Part shown: positions 33,656-42,024 of the stretch, in pieces | Position numbering within the stretch: position 1 is the first letter of the stretch | Layout: each line of letters opens with the position of its first letter | Program-made: the position numbers and the translations under genes | Notes under the pieces: generated by a model | The model's database searches: none | Told to the model about the DNA's origin: nothing | What the model saw: only the letters and a program-made list of their open reading frames with translations | Assembly (NCBI GenBank): GCA_943370385.1 | Contig: CALRQT020000009.1 | Coordinates: forward strand, 62,001-126,000 | Origin: BAIKAL-G1 sp943370385 | GTDB taxonomy: Bacteria > Cyanobacteriota > Cyanobacteriia > PCC-6307 > Cyanobiaceae | Direction of reading: 5' to 3' | DNA: 64,000 bases

Positions 33656-34381
33656 ATGTCTAGCGGTTCAACAGGCATGAACCTACAGCCCCACCTCAGG
33701 CGAAATTACTGGAATCTAAAGCGCGCTGTAGCCGACGGGATGCTCAGGTCAGGTGCCGATCTGAGTTGCGTTTTTGTCTCTAGCAATAAGCTCTTCTTGT
33801 CGATGATGTATGGCTGTGCAACCTATAAGCGTTCTGTTCTGGGCCTCTTTACTACGGGCAGGGAGGCTCTTGCCTGCCTAAGGGAAAACAAGGTGGGTTT
33901 ATTGCTAAGTACAATTGACCTTGAAGATGGCTCCGGCGATGGATTGATTACCCAGGCTAGGCTCCTCCATCCCTCGCTGCGCTGTGTCTTAATCGCGGAC
34001 CATCATCACTACCGCCGAGACGATGCGATGAGGTGGCAATCGCCTGTGATTGTTTCTTCCTTTGACCTTGGCGATGAAAGCGAACCCTGGAATCAGGCCT
34101 TGATGTCGGCCATTGCTAATACCACCTACCGCAGCCCGTCGATTCCAGATTCCCTACTGAATGACGACGATAAAAGAGTCATTAAACTCACGCCACGGGA
34201 GCGCCAGATGCTCGAATGCTATGCCCTAGGCCTGACCAACTCTCAAGCCGCCGAGCGGTTGAGCCTAAGCCCCCAAAGCACAAAAACCTACAGTAGAAAT
34301 TTACTCGCTAAATTAAATGTCAGGAATCGCCAGCTGGCCTTGCTGAAGGTGATGGGTCCTGGCTTTGTGCATACATTTTGA
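33656..34381 (+). CDS. LuxR/NarL-type response-regulator-like transcription factor with atypical receiver
   Basis: Regulator of 241 residues from ATG 33656. The C-terminal HTH is a classic LuxR domain (about 175-230): LTPRERQMLECYALGLTNSQ, AAERLSLSPQSTKTYSRNLL and AKLNVRNRQLALL. The N-terminal half looks like a response-regulator receiver (LFTTGREALACLRENKVGLLLSTIDLEDGSGDGL), but the residue aligning with the phosphorylated Asp appears to be Ser or Thr, and HHHYRRDDA replaces the usual late motifs. Signal input is therefore unclear. No histidine kinase is adjacent. The gene is much poorer in GC than the window as a whole and uses many A/T-ending codons, which suggests transfer or relaxed selection. 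It is divergent from the phosphopantetheinyl transferase. Confidence 0.85.
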   Translation: MSSGSTGMNLQPHLRRNYWNLKRAVADGMLRSGADLSCVFVSSNKLFLSMMYGCATYKRSVLGLFTTGREALACLRENKVGLLLSTIDLEDGSGDGLITQARLLHPSLRCVLIADHHHYRRDDAMRWQSPVIVSSFDLGDESEPWNQALMSAIANTTYRSPSIPDSLLNDDDKRVIKLTPRERQMLECYALGLTNSQAAERLSLSPQSTKTYSRNLLAKLNVRNRQLALLKVMGPGFVHTF

Positions 34382-34730
34382 TGGGCGCCTAGGCAATGCC
34401 CCTTCTTCAATGGGCAATCGCAGCCAAGCTTGGAAAGCTTGATCTCTGATCAGGGTGGAGGAAGTCAGCCTAGTCTTGTCTTCCTTTGTAGATCTATGTC
34501 TGAATTCCCCAGGTCGAAAGGCTGGCTGCAGTGAGTTTGCTACTCCAATGAGAATGAATAGTTGGAGAATTAAGAACTCATTTGCGAGTTTGTGGCAAAG
34601 GGTGGCTCAAGTTCGTGTCAACGTGTGTATTGTGCAAGTTGATGGTTTTGATTTTGTTGGATGCGAGTTGTGACCTGAATCAATCAGGCGTTGGCTGTTT
34701 TCTTCCGATCAAGGAATTGCTGGGTGATCT
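34382..34730. other. Low-GC gene-free segment
   Basis: About 350 bases of AT-richer sequence between the LuxR-type gene and the glycosyltransferase remnant. Short open frames exist (for example 34455-34673, plus strand), but their products have no recognisable motif or hydrophobic pattern and no good start signal. I see no RNA gene or repeat. It reads as decayed or imported DNA. Confidence 0.6.
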
Positions 34731-34733
34731 TAG

Positions 34734-35000
34734 GCAGGAGCCAGTCCCAGGCCGGTTGCCCTGTTAGACGGTATGTTCCTAGCGGCTAGGGCTGGCAAGT
34801 TGCAGCAGGCCGGGGTTCGGTTTGATCCCAGCCTCGGCTTCCATTTTTATGATCTGGATTTTTGTCGCAGCGCCGAGGCGGCCGGACTGCGGATCGGTAC
34901 TTGGCCGATTGCGATCACCCATGCCAGTGGCGGTGAGTCAATCCAGACGCCGGCTTGGGCTGAGAGCTTGGAGCGATACCTCCATAAGTGGGGCCATTGA
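34734..35000 (+). pseudogene. 3' remnant of a family 2-like glycosyltransferase
   Basis: The frame opens just after a TAG at 34731 and encodes about 88 residues ending HKWGH. The segment PRPVALLDGMFLAARAGKL followed by FHFYDLDFCRSAEAAGLRIG and WPIAITHASGG matches the C-terminal half of glycosyltransferases that carry the D-G-M/V-F-L and FHFYDxDFC motifs. The donor-binding N-terminal half, including any VVIPTYN motif, is missing, and the DNA upstream has no frame that supplies it. ATG 34773 could begin a 75-residue peptide, but that would lack the active site. This is most simply a gene truncated on the left, at the boundary of the low-GC island. Confidence 0.72.
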
Positions 35001-35101
35001 GCCCAACGGTTTTCGCCCGCTCGCAACCGGCCCTGCTGGTTTGTTTCCCTATTCGCCCCTACGATCACTCCCACTCCTTCCCCCAGCTCCCCTTCGCCGC
35101 T

Positions 35102-35590
35102 ATGAGCACCTACTCCTTTGATGTCGTGTCCGATTTCGACCGCCAGGAACTGGTGAACACCCTGGATCAGGTGCGTCGCGATGTGGTGCAGCGCTACGAC
35201 CTCAAGGACTCGGCCACCGAGATCGAACTGGAGGAAACCAGTTTTACGGTGACCAGTGCCAGTGAGATGGCCCTGGTGGCGGTGGAAGACTTACTGCGTC
35301 AGAAGGCCACCAAGCGCGACCTGTCCCTCAAGATTTTCGATTTCCAGACCCCCGAACCCGTGGGTGGCAACCGGGTCAAGCAGGTGGTGAACCTGCGCAA
35401 GGGCCTTTCCCAGGAGATCGCTAAGGCCCTCAGCAAAACGATCCGCGATGAGCTCAAAAAGGTGACCGTCGCGATCCAGGGCGACAGCCTGCGCATCACC
35501 GGTAAGAACAAGGACGACCTACAGCAGGCGATCCAGCTACTGCGGTCCCAGGACGTGGAGGTCCCGCTCCAGTTCGAGAACTACCGCTGA
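35102..35590 (+). CDS. yajQ: YajQ-family nucleotide-binding protein (UPF0234)
   Basis: Member of the YajQ family, which in some bacteria binds cyclic di-GMP and acts as a co-regulator. It has 162 residues from ATG 35102 (MSTYSFDVVSDFDRQELVNT). The two ferredoxin-like repeats are visible, with the conserved RYDLKDS in the first half and RISGKxRDDLQ-like RITGKNKDDLQQAIQLLR followed by PLQFENYR at the end. The frame extends upstream to 34988, but the added residues are unconserved and abut the pseudogene. The stop shares bases with the ATG of ggt (TGATG). Confidence 0.95.
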   Translation: MSTYSFDVVSDFDRQELVNTLDQVRRDVVQRYDLKDSATEIELEETSFTVTSASEMALVAVEDLLRQKATKRDLSLKIFDFQTPEPVGGNRVKQVVNLRKGLSQEIAKALSKTIRDELKKVTVAIQGDSLRITGKNKDDLQQAIQLLRSQDVEVPLQFENYR

Positions 35591-37494
35591 TGCCCCCACC
35601 CTTGGGGCGGCTTCGCCTGTCTGGTGCCCTCACTGGATCTTTCGCGCTGGTTTTGGCGACCGCTTGGGTTCCTGGGCTATGGCTTGCCGCTGCTAAGGCG
35701 GCTCCGGCTGCTGTGCTTTCGCCTCCGGGTTCGCCAGCGGCCACCGATCTCCAGGAGGGGGCCCAACGCTTTCACCCGATCGTTTCAGCGGGGGGGATGG
35801 TGGCAGCCCAGGAGGCTCTGGCCGCTGGCGTGGGGGCTTCGATCTTGCGCCAGGGCGGCAATGCAGTGGATGCGGCCGTGGCCACCTGTTTCGCCCTTGC
35901 GGTGACCTTGCCCCAGGCGGGCAACCTGGGCGGGGGCGGCTTTTTAGTGTTGTGGCTGCCCCAGCCTGACGCCAAGCACCCTCTGGCTCCTGCTGTTTCA
36001 ATCGGCCGTGGCCAGGCCGTGGCCCTCAATTTTCGAGAAACAGCGCCCTTGGCCGTGCGGCCCGAACTGTTTCTCCAGGCCGATGGCAGCGTGGATCGGA
36101 TCAAGGCCACCCGCAGTCTGCTGAGCTCGGGGGTGCCGGGCACGGTGGCGGGGCTCACCCTGGCCCAGGCCCGTTATGGGCGTCTGCCGCTGAAGGACGT
36201 GATGGCGCCGGCGATCCAGTTGGCGGAGCGCGGGTTTCCGGTGGGGGTCGAGTTGGCAGCGTCCTTGAGCTCCGCTGCGCCCTTGCTCCAGGCTGACCCC
36301 AGTTCCCGCCGCCAGTTTTTCAAGGCTGGCGGGCTGCCCTACCGGCCTGGGGAGATCTTGCGCCAGGGCGACCTGGCCCGCAGCCTGCGGCGGATTGCTG
36401 AGCAAGGGGCGCCTGGCTTCTACAGCGGCCCGGTGGCCCGGGCCTTGGAAGGTCTGATGGCTCAGCGCGGCGGCCTGATCCGGGCTGCCGATCTGGCGGC
36501 CTATCGGGCCCAGTGGCAGGCCCCCCTGCAGGGCCGCTTCCGCGGCTACCAAGTGGTGACCATGCCGCCCCCCAGTGGCGGGGGTATCACCTTGCTGCAG
36601 TTGCTCAACGTGCTGGAGCCCCTTGATCTGAAGGGCTCGGGCCCCAATAGTGCGGCCACGATCCACCGCCTAGTGGAGGCGATGAACCTGGCCTACCGGG
36701 ATCGCAACCGCCTGCTGGGCGACCCCGACCAGGTGGCCATGCCCCTGGAGCAGTTGCAAAGTTCGGCCTATGCCGACCTGCAGCGTTCGCGTCTGGACCT
36801 GAACCGCCATCGCCCGGCCGCCCAGTTGGAGGCCGACCCCACTGCCCTGGGCGGCGGTAGCAACACAACCCATGTGTCCGTCGCCGATCGCCAGGGGGGG
36901 CTGGTGGCGGTCACCACCACCCTGAATGGGGCCTACGGCAATGGCATCACCGTGCCGGGGGCGGGCTTCCTGCTCAACAACGAACTGGACGATTTCAGCC
37001 TCAAGCCCGGTAGCGCCAATGGTTACGGCCTGGTGCAGGGGGCCGTCAATGCCATCGCCCCGGGCCGGCGGCCCCTGAGTTCGATGACGCCCACCCTGGT
37101 GTTCCGCCCCAGTGGGGACCCCTTGCTTGCCACGGGTAGCCCCGGGGGCAGCCGCATCATCACCACCGTGTTGCAGGTGCTCCTCAACCGGTTGGCCTTT
37201 GGCCTCAACCTGGCTTCGGCGGTGGCCGCGCCCCGCATCCACAGCCAGCTCTGGCCCGACCAGATCAGCCTCGAAGAGGGCCTCAGCCCCGACACCCGCC
37301 GCCTACTGGAGGCCATGGGCCACAAGCTCGTGACCGTGCCGGCCATGGGCTCGGCCAATTCCGTGGAGGTGTTGCCAGCGAAGGGTGTCCCCGTGGGCTC
37401 CGGGGTGGTCAGCCGCCGCACCCTCTTGGGCGGCAGCCTCGGCGTGGCCGATCCCCGGCGCCGGGATTCCGCTGCGGTCGCTGAACAGCCTTGA
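35590..37494 (+). CDS. ggt: Gamma-glutamyltransferase (glutathione hydrolase)
   Basis: Periplasmic Ntn-hydrolase that cleaves the gamma-glutamyl bond of glutathione and relatives and autoprocesses into two subunits. It has 634 residues. The N-terminus has a basic stretch and a hydrophobic core (GALTGSFALVLATAWVPGLWLAAAKA, in outline), a likely signal peptide. The large-subunit motif GGNAVDAAVATCFAL and the GxPGGS-like GSPGGSRIITTVLQV are clear. The nucleophile is the first Thr of TTHVSVAD (about residue 426), directly after GGGSN. The ending of the small subunit is normal. It is coupled to yajQ by a 1-base overlap and converges with hemL. Confidence 0.95.
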   Translation: MPPPLGRLRLSGALTGSFALVLATAWVPGLWLAAAKAAPAAVLSPPGSPAATDLQEGAQRFHPIVSAGGMVAAQEALAAGVGASILRQGGNAVDAAVATCFALAVTLPQAGNLGGGGFLVLWLPQPDAKHPLAPAVSIGRGQAVALNFRETAPLAVRPELFLQADGSVDRIKATRSLLSSGVPGTVAGLTLAQARYGRLPLKDVMAPAIQLAERGFPVGVELAASLSSAAPLLQADPSSRRQFFKAGGLPYRPGEILRQGDLARSLRRIAEQGAPGFYSGPVARALEGLMAQRGGLIRAADLAAYRAQWQAPLQGRFRGYQVVTMPPPSGGGITLLQLLNVLEPLDLKGSGPNSAATIHRLVEAMNLAYRDRNRLLGDPDQVAMPLEQLQSSAYADLQRSRLDLNRHRPAAQLEADPTALGGGSNTTHVSVADRQGGLVAVTTTLNGAYGNGITVPGAGFLLNNELDDFSLKPGSANGYGLVQGAVNAIAPGRRPLSSMTPTLVFRPSGDPLLATGSPGGSRIITTVLQVLLNRLAFGLNLASAVAAPRIHSQLWPDQISLEEGLSPDTRRLLEAMGHKLVTVPAMGSANSVEVLPAKGVPVGSGVVSRRTLLGGSLGVADPRRRDSAAVAEQP

Positions 37495-37522
37495 AGCTTG
37501 CCTAGGCCTAAGCCGGGAGGGC

Positions 37523-37538
37523 GGGCGCCCTGGCGCCC
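37523..37538. terminator. Possible bidirectional hairpin between ggt and hemL
   Basis: GGGCGCC (37523-37529) and GGCGCCC (37532-37538) form a perfect 7-bp stem in the 75-base gap between the convergent ggt and hemL genes. There is no T run on either side, so activity as a terminator is a guess from position. Confidence 0.35.
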
Positions 37539-37569
37539 AGCCCAGGTCTGGTTCTGGCGGGGGCAGGCG

Positions 37570-38886
37570 TCAGGCGATCTCGGCGAAGCTGTCGCGGAAG
37601 GCGGCGATGGTGGTGTCGATGTCGTCGTCGCTGTGGGCCAGGGAGGTGAAACCGGCCTCAAAGGCGCTGGGGGCCAGATAAACGCCACGCTCGAGCATGG
37701 CCCGGTGCAACTTGCCGAAGCGCACCGTGTCGGCGGCCTTGGCCTCTTCGAAGTTGTGCACTGGCCCCTCGCAGAGGAAGAAGCCGAACATGGCGCTGAT
37801 CGAGCTGCCGCAGATCGGCAGGCCCACGGCTTCGGCCGCCGCCAGGATGCCGCCCGAGAGCCGCTTGGTGATCGCGTCGAGGCGTTCGTAGGTGCCGGGC
37901 TGCTTGAGCAGTTCCAGGGTTTTGATGCCGGCGGTCATGGCCAGGGGGTTGCCGCTCAGGGTGCCCGCCTGATACATGGGGCCCGCCGGGGCCACCATCC
38001 CCATGATGTCGGCCCGGCCGCCGTAGGCGCCCACGGGCAGGCCGCCGCCAATCACCTTGCCCATGGTGGTGAGGTCGGGGGTGATGCCGAACTTGGCCTG
38101 GGCGCCGCCGTAGCTGATGCGGAAGCCCGTCATCACCTCGTCAAACACCAGCAGGGCATCGTTTTCCTTGGTGATCTCACGGATGCCCTCGAGGAAACCG
38201 GGCTCGGGGGTGATGAAGCCCGCATTGCCCACCACCGGCTCGAGGATCACACCGGCAATGGCGCCCGGGTTTTCGGCGAACAGGGTTTTGACCGCCTCTA
38301 AATCGTTGTAGGGGGCGGTGAGGGTGCTGGCCGCGGTGGAGCGGGGCACGCCGGGGGAATCGGGCAGGCCCAGGGTGGCGACCCCGGAGCCGGCCTTCAC
38401 CAGGAACATGTCGGCGTGGCCGTGGTAGCAGCCCTCAAACTTGATGATCTTTTCGCGGCCCGTGTAGGCGCGCATCAGCCGCAACACCGACATGCAGGCC
38501 TCGGTGCCGCTGTTCACGAAGCGCACCATCTCCACCGACGGCACGGCGTCAATCACCATGGCCGCCAGGGTGTTTTCCAGCTCGCAGGGGGCGCCGAAGC
38601 TGGTGCCCTTATCGAGGGCCTCATGCAGGGCGGCGATCACCTCGGGATGGGCGTGGCCGCAGATGGCCGGTCCCCAGCTGCCGATGTAATCGATGTAGCG
38701 GTTGCCATCCACGTCCCAGGCGTAGGCGCCCTTGACCCGGTCAAACACGATCGGCTGGCCGCCCACGGAGCGGAAGGCCCGCACCGGCGAGCTCACCCCA
38801 CCGGGCATCAGGGCCTGGGCGGCGCTGAAAAGGGCCTGGGAACGGGCGGTGTTCAGGGCAGGAGCCGAAACAGAGGCCGAGGTCAA
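37570..38886 (-). CDS. hemL: Glutamate-1-semialdehyde 2,1-aminomutase
   Basis: PLP enzyme making 5-aminolevulinate from glutamate-1-semialdehyde, the start of heme, chlorophyll and bilin synthesis by the C5 pathway. It has 438 residues from TTG 38886 (reads MTSASVSAPALNTARSQALF), which matches relatives better than the in-frame start at 39015, whose extra 43 residues are unconserved. Motifs include MPGGVSSPVRAFRSVGGQP, GSWGPAICGHAHPEV, KFEGCYHGHADMFLVKAGSG, VFDEVMTGFR (PLP Asp) and TTMGKVIGGGLPVGAYGG with the Schiff-base lysine (about residue 275). It is divergent from the glcD-like gene. Confidence 0.97.
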   Translation of the reverse strand: MTSASVSAPALNTARSQALFSAAQALMPGGVSSPVRAFRSVGGQPIVFDRVKGAYAWDVDGNRYIDYIGSWGPAICGHAHPEVIAALHEALDKGTSFGAPCELENTLAAMVIDAVPSVEMVRFVNSGTEACMSVLRLMRAYTGREKIIKFEGCYHGHADMFLVKAGSGVATLGLPDSPGVPRSTAASTLTAPYNDLEAVKTLFAENPGAIAGVILEPVVGNAGFITPEPGFLEGIREITKENDALLVFDEVMTGFRISYGGAQAKFGITPDLTTMGKVIGGGLPVGAYGGRADIMGMVAPAGPMYQAGTLSGNPLAMTAGIKTLELLKQPGTYERLDAITKRLSGGILAAAEAVGLPICGSSISAMFGFFLCEGPVHNFEEAKAADTVRFGKLHRAMLERGVYLAPSAFEAGFTSLAHSDDDIDTTIAAFRDSFAEIA

Positions 38887-39072
38887 GACAGGTTCCGCAG
38901 ACGGTGGGGGGAGGTGGGGCCCGCCGAAACGGAACCAGCCATCGCCCATCTTGACGCAACCTCGGGCCAATCGGGCTTGGGGGGCCTGACTCGTTATGGT
39001 GACAATGCTCATCAAGCCCCATGGGGGCTGGGATCAACCAGCAATCCCCTGCGGCCCAGGCGTCGTCCGTCC

Positions 39073-40635
39073 GTGTTTGAACCCCTGGACCCTGCCCAAG
39101 CCCGAGCCCAGGGTCCCGGCCCATCCCTAGCCAACGGTCCGGCGGCGGGGCCCGGCCCCTGCCATCGCCCCGACTGGGCGGAGCTGGCCCGGGCCCTGCG
39201 CCAGTTGCTGCCGGCCAAGGCCGTGGTGGCAGCCCGACAGGAGCTGCTCGCCTACGACAGCGACGGACTCACCCTGGAGCGCCACCAGCCGCCCTTGGTG
39301 GTGTTGCCGGACACCACCGAGCAGGTGGCGGCGGTGCTGCGGCTCTGCCACGAGCGCTCGATTCCCTTTGTGGCCCGGGGCAGTGGCACCGGGCTTTCAG
39401 GCGGGGCCGTGGCCGAACGGGAGGCCCTGGTGATTGCCACCAGCCGCATGCGCCAGGTGCTCTCGGTGGACCTGGCCAACCAGCGCATCACAGTGCAGCC
39501 CGGGGTGATTAACAGCTGGGTCACCCGCTCGGTGGTGGGCGACGGCTTTTATTACGCCCCCGATCCCTCCAGCCAGCAGGTCTGCACGATCGGCGGCAAC
39601 GTCGCCGAAAACTCCGGCGGCGTCCATTGCCTCAAGTACGGCGTCACCAGCAACCATGTGCTGGAAATGGAGGTGGTGTTGCCTGATGGCACCGTGACCA
39701 CCCTGGGCGGCCCCCAGCCGGAAATGGCGGCCCTCGATCTCCGGGGGGTGTTTATCGGCAGCGAGGGCACCTTGGGCATCGCCACGGCGATCACCCTGAG
39801 GTTGTTGCCGGCCCCGGCGAGTGTGGCCGTGTTGCTGGCCGATTTCGCCTCGATGGCGGCGGCCGGCGAGGCGGTGCGCCAGATCACCGGCGCCGGGGTG
39901 TTGCCCGCCGGCATGGAAATGATGGATAGCCCCTGCATCCAGGCGGTGGACGACTACTTCGGCTTCGACGAATACCCGCGCGAGGCGGCTGCCGTGCTGC
40001 TGATCGAGCTCGATGGCCAGGAGCAGGAGGTGCAGGATTCGGTGCAGTTGTCCACCCGCCTGTGCCTGCAGGCGGGCGCCGGCAGCGTGCGCCAGGCCTG
40101 GGATGAGTCTGCTAGGGCCCGGCTCTGGAAGGGGCGCAAATCGGCGATCACGGCCCTGGGCCGCCAGTCGCCCAGCTACTACCTCCAGGACGGCGTGGTG
40201 CCCCGCACCGCCCTGCCCGAGGTGTTGGCTGCCATCGGCGACTTGAGCCGGGAGCATGGCCTGAGCGTGGCCAACGTGTTCCACGCCGGCGATGGCAATC
40301 TCCATCCCCTGATCCTCTATCGGGCTTCCGATCCAGGCGTGCAGGAGCGGGTGCATCGCCTTGGCGGCGAGATCCTGCGGCTTTGCATCGCCGCCGGCGG
40401 CAGCATCACCGGCGAGCACGGCGTGGGCAGTGACAAGCGCTGCTACATGGACTGGATGTTCAGTGCCGACGACCAGGCCACCATGCAGTTGGTGCGCCAG
40501 GCCTTTGATCCCCAGCGCCGCGCCAACCCCGGCAAAATCTTCCCCACCCCGAAAACCTGCGCCGAATCGGCCCGCCGGGCCGTGGAGCTCAAGGTGCAGG
40601 GGGTGACCCTTCCTGACCAGGTGGTGGCCTTTTAG
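39073..40635 (+). CDS. glcD: FAD-linked glycolate/lactate dehydrogenase subunit (GlcD family)
   Basis: FAD-binding oxidase of the GlcD/VAO type, 520 residues from GTG 39073. The FAD domain shows PLVVLPDTTEQVAAVLRLC, PFVARGSGTGLSGGAV, VQPGVINSW, GGNVAENSGGVHCLKYGVT and FIGSEGTLGIAT. The cap domain has the histidines and Asp of GDGNLHP and the ending GEHGVGSDKRCYM. In cyanobacteria this enzyme is reported as glycolate dehydrogenase of photorespiration, with D-lactate activity in some species. No GlcE or GlcF gene is adjacent. Its glyoxylate product could be used by the aminotransferase at 4.6 kb. Confidence 0.92.
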   Translation: MFEPLDPAQARAQGPGPSLANGPAAGPGPCHRPDWAELARALRQLLPAKAVVAARQELLAYDSDGLTLERHQPPLVVLPDTTEQVAAVLRLCHERSIPFVARGSGTGLSGGAVAEREALVIATSRMRQVLSVDLANQRITVQPGVINSWVTRSVVGDGFYYAPDPSSQQVCTIGGNVAENSGGVHCLKYGVTSNHVLEMEVVLPDGTVTTLGGPQPEMAALDLRGVFIGSEGTLGIATAITLRLLPAPASVAVLLADFASMAAAGEAVRQITGAGVLPAGMEMMDSPCIQAVDDYFGFDEYPREAAAVLLIELDGQEQEVQDSVQLSTRLCLQAGAGSVRQAWDESARARLWKGRKSAITALGRQSPSYYLQDGVVPRTALPEVLAAIGDLSREHGLSVANVFHAGDGNLHPLILYRASDPGVQERVHRLGGEILRLCIAAGGSITGEHGVGSDKRCYMDWMFSADDQATMQLVRQAFDPQRRANPGKIFPTPKTCAESARRAVELKVQGVTLPDQVVAF

Positions 40636-40733
40636 GGCAGGGGCCTGGGAGGTTTGGGATCGGGGTCCCTACGGCTCCTGAGCTGCGGCTCTGGGGGCTT
40701 CCGGCTCAGCGTCTTCGCCCCCCAAACTCCTCT

Positions 40734-41576
40734 TTATTCCCCGTCTTCGCCTTCGTCCTCGTCCTCGTCATCTCCCGCGGGGGGCCAGGCCAGGTTCACC
40801 ACCACCGGCGCATGGTCACTGGGCTTTTCGTTGCCCCGCACCGCCTTGTCGATCACGCAGCCGGTGGCGCATTCCACCAGCTCCTCGGAGAGATAGATGT
40901 GGTCGATGCGCCAGCCCCGGTCCAGGTCCCAGCCGCCGCTGCGGTAGTCCCACCAGCTCCAGTGGCCGCTGGCGGGCTCAAACAGGCGGAAACTGTCCTG
41001 CAGGCCCTCGCCCAGGGCCTGGCGCAGGGCCAGCCGCTCCGCATCGCTGGCCATGATGCCGCCCTCCAGCCGGGCCGGGTTGTGGATGTCGCGGGCCTCC
41101 AGGGCGATGTTGAAATCGCCCACCACGCAGAGGGGGTCGCCTTGGCGCTCCAGTTCGGCCAGGTAGCGCTGCAGGCAGGCCAACCACTCGAGCTTGTAGG
41201 CGTATTTCTCCGATTTAAGCGAGGAGCCGTTCGGCACATAGAGATTCAGCACCCGCACCCCCTCAATGAGGGCACTGATGACGCGCTTTTGCTCCCCCAG
41301 CCGCTCGGCATCGGCATCGCCGCCCAGGACGGCGCCAAAGCCGATCCGCACGTCGTCCAGGGGCACGCGGCTGATCAGGGCAACACCGTTGTAGGCCTTC
41401 TGGCCGCTGATCTCGGCCCGATAGCCCAGGGCACCGAAGGCTTCATGGGGAAAGCTGCTGTCTTCAACCTTGGTTTCCTGCAGGCAGAGCAGCTCGGGCT
41501 GGTGCTGCTCCAGCCAGGCCGTCACCTGCTCGAGGCGGCTGCGGACCGAATTGACATTCCAGCTGGCAATCCGCAT
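40734..41576 (-). CDS. xthA: Exodeoxyribonuclease III (AP endonuclease)
   Basis: Mg-dependent 3'-5' exonuclease and AP endonuclease of base-excision repair, 280 residues from ATG 41576 (MRIASWNVNSVRSRLEQV). Catalytic motifs are NVNS, LQETKVED (metal Glu), LYVPNGSS (Tyr), VVGDFNIA (Asp/Asn), GWRIDHIYLS (Asp) and SDHAPVVVNL (the final Asp-His pair). An in-frame start 10 residues earlier is less likely. The C-terminus carries a strongly acidic tail (GDDEDEDEGEDGE) that is not part of the fold; acidic tails of this kind vary among relatives. Confidence 0.96.
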   Translation of the reverse strand: MRIASWNVNSVRSRLEQVTAWLEQHQPELLCLQETKVEDSSFPHEAFGALGYRAEISGQKAYNGVALISRVPLDDVRIGFGAVLGGDADAERLGEQKRVISALIEGVRVLNLYVPNGSSLKSEKYAYKLEWLACLQRYLAELERQGDPLCVVGDFNIALEARDIHNPARLEGGIMASDAERLALRQALGEGLQDSFRLFEPASGHWSWWDYRSGGWDLDRGWRIDHIYLSEELVECATGCVIDKAVRGNEKPSDHAPVVVNLAWPPAGDDEDEDEGEDGE

Positions 41577-41646
41577 GGATCTGGCCGTGACAGCAATCCG
41601 GTCCATTTAGCATTCAGGCAGACCTGTTCCCCCTGCTCCCCTGGCA

Positions 41647-42024
41647 ATGGCCCCCCTTCGCCGCCGCCCCAGCGCCCCAGCCGACAGCCGTTGGCCCGTC
41701 GTGCTGCCGGGTCTTGGTCTGGTGTCGTGTCTCTTTCTTGGCGCCTTGCTGGCCCCCGGCTCCGCCCGCGCTGATTACGCGACTGGCCAGTCCAAGCAGG
41801 AGCAACAGTTTTACGACTACGGCCCCAGCAGCGGCTCCGGCAAGGGAGGCGGCTCGATCCTCGATTCCGCCAACCCGATGGATCTGATGAACAAGCTGCG
41901 CAAGAGCACGGCCATGGATGAGGCCACCCCCCCGGGCGACGCCATCGACCAGGCCCTCAAGCTCCTCAATTCGCCGCCGCCCCCGGCCCAGCAGACCGTG
42001 CAGGTGCCCCTGAAGGCCCCCTGA
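41647..42024 (+). CDS. Small secreted protein, unknown
   Basis: A 125-residue protein with a Sec-type signal: basic start (MAPLRRRPSAP), hydrophobic core PVVLPGLGLVSCLFLGALLA and a cleavage-like SARA-DYA. The mature part contains Gly/Ser-rich and helical stretches (SILDSANPMDLMNKLRKST) and a Pro-rich end. I recall such proteins as conserved hypotheticals in Synechococcus, but no function is known to me. It converges with and overlaps the TPR-protein gene by 59 bases. Confidence 0.68.
   Translation: MAPLRRRPSAPADSRWPVVLPGLGLVSCLFLGALLAPGSARADYATGQSKQEQQFYDYGPSSGSGKGGGSILDSANPMDLMNKLRKSTAMDEATPPGDAIDQALKLLNSPPPPAQQTVQVPLKAP

Noticed and set aside
34455..34673. 72-codon plus-strand frame in the low-GC island
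   Set aside because: No recognisable motif, membrane segment or convincing start, and it lies in apparently decayed DNA.
38416..39072. 5' extension of the glcD-like frame
   Set aside because: It runs antisense through hemL and shows no conservation. GTG 39073 gives a normal-sized protein.
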